NCBI GenBank assembly: GCA_036496265.1
Contig: DASXLL010000156.1
Coordinates: 1 to 16,524, forward strand
Length of the DNA: 16,524 bases
DNA from: CAYLLN01 sp036496265
GTDB taxonomy: Bacteria; Planctomycetota; Planctomycetia; Pirellulales; Pirellulaceae
Direction: 5' to 3'
The first letter of the stretch is position 1; each line of letters starts with the position of its first letter. Below, in pieces: positions 16,144 to 16,524 of this stretch. The position numbers were made by a program, and so were the translations under genes. Below the pieces are notes generated by a model, which had not been told where the DNA came from, made no database searches, and was given only the letters and a program-made list of their open reading frames with translations.

Positions 16144-16524
16144 GCGCCGATCAGCTTTTTCATTTGGGGCCAAGTGCGGGTGTTGGCAACGTCATCTTTG
16201 GTGAGGCCGGCGCGGCGGGCTTGAAGAATGCCGAAGCGGAGGACGTCGAGGCCGTCGGGGGAGTGGGCGTCGGTATTGATGACGATGGGGATGCCGTGCT
16301 GCTTGGCGGCGGCGCAATAGACGTCGTTGAGGTCGAGGCGGGCGGGGTTGGCGTTGAGCTCGAGCAACTTCTTGTGTTTTTTCGCGGCGGCCATGACGGC
16401 GTCGAGATCGACTTCGTAGGGTTCGCGGCGGTTGATGAGGCGGCCGGTGGGATGGGCGATGACGCAGACGTGTGGATTCTCGATTGCGCCGAGGATGCGG
16501 TCGGTGATTTGCTGGCGGGATTGT
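16140..16524 (-). CDS. polX: DNA polymerase X family protein, C-terminal PHP domain (partial)
   Basis: The minus-strand frame is open to the right edge, giving the last 127 residues. It contains the PHP-domain motifs of bacterial PolX: DRILGAIENPHVCVIAHPTGR with the metal-binding His, RREPYEVDLDAV, LELNANPARLDLND with the metal-binding Glu, and VINTDAHSPDGLDVLRFG with Asp and His. Bacterial PolX joins an N-terminal gap-filling polymerase to this C-terminal phosphoesterase, which gives 3'-5' exonuclease and end-processing activity in base excision repair. The polymerase half lies outside the window. An internal ATG at 16394 is not the start, because conserved PHP sequence lies upstream of it. 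It is convergent with the DUF1501 gene. Confidence 0.92.
   Translation of the reverse strand, partial: QSRQQITDRILGAIENPHVCVIAHPTGRLINRREPYEVDLDAVMAAAKKHKKLLELNANPARLDLNDVYCAAAKQHGIPIVINTDAHSPDGLDVLRFGILQARRAGLTKDDVANTRTWPQMKKLIGA

Overview
The window comes from a planctomycete, most likely of the Pirellulales type. The evidence is gene content: a one-haem PSCyt1/DUF1549/DUF1553 protein followed by a Tat-exported DUF1501 protein, a two-copy DUF4159 protein divergent from a MoxR ATPase, a DUF58 protein, and several kinds of short intergenic repeat. Most coding DNA is GC-rich (60-72% in lines I counted by hand). One central block, about 6190-7860, is clearly lower (43-47% in three counted lines).

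Layout. 1-74 (-): start of a gene leaving the window, possibly nadC. 244-5254 (+): a two-gene unit. It has an SbcD/YhaO-like protein that has lost nearly all metal ligands, then a large SbcC/YhaN-like ATPase with a membrane hairpin and a long proline-rich tail. A double-hairpin repeat separates the two. 5306-8914 (-): a MoxR/DUF58 pair interrupted by three AT-richer genes, the last encoding a HEPN-domain protein. 9100-11496 (+): exported prenyltransferase-repeat/DUF4159 protein, divergent from MoxR. 11606-16119 (+): PSCyt1/DUF1549/DUF1553 gene and DUF1501 gene, a likely operon. 16140-16524 (-): C-terminal part of a PolX-type polymerase (PHP domain), convergent with DUF1501.

How the genes fit together. 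MoxR, DUF58 and DUF4159 belong to a conserved planctomycete set thought to act in chaperone-like or envelope functions; here no BatA-type VWA membrane genes follow DUF58. The PSCyt1 and DUF1501 proteins are an exported pair of unknown substrate. The SbcD/SbcC-like pair looks like a DNA-repair-type complex, but its nuclease subunit appears catalytically dead and its ATPase appears membrane-tethered.

The best candidate for an undescribed system is the three-gene HEPN cassette inside the MoxR-DUF58 operon. It has its own plausible promoter, overlapping reading frames throughout, and an overlap into the DUF58 start. The second candidate is the inactive-nuclease/membrane-ATPase pair. No tRNA, rRNA, CRISPR array or transposase was seen. 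No stretch over 300 bases lacks a gene.
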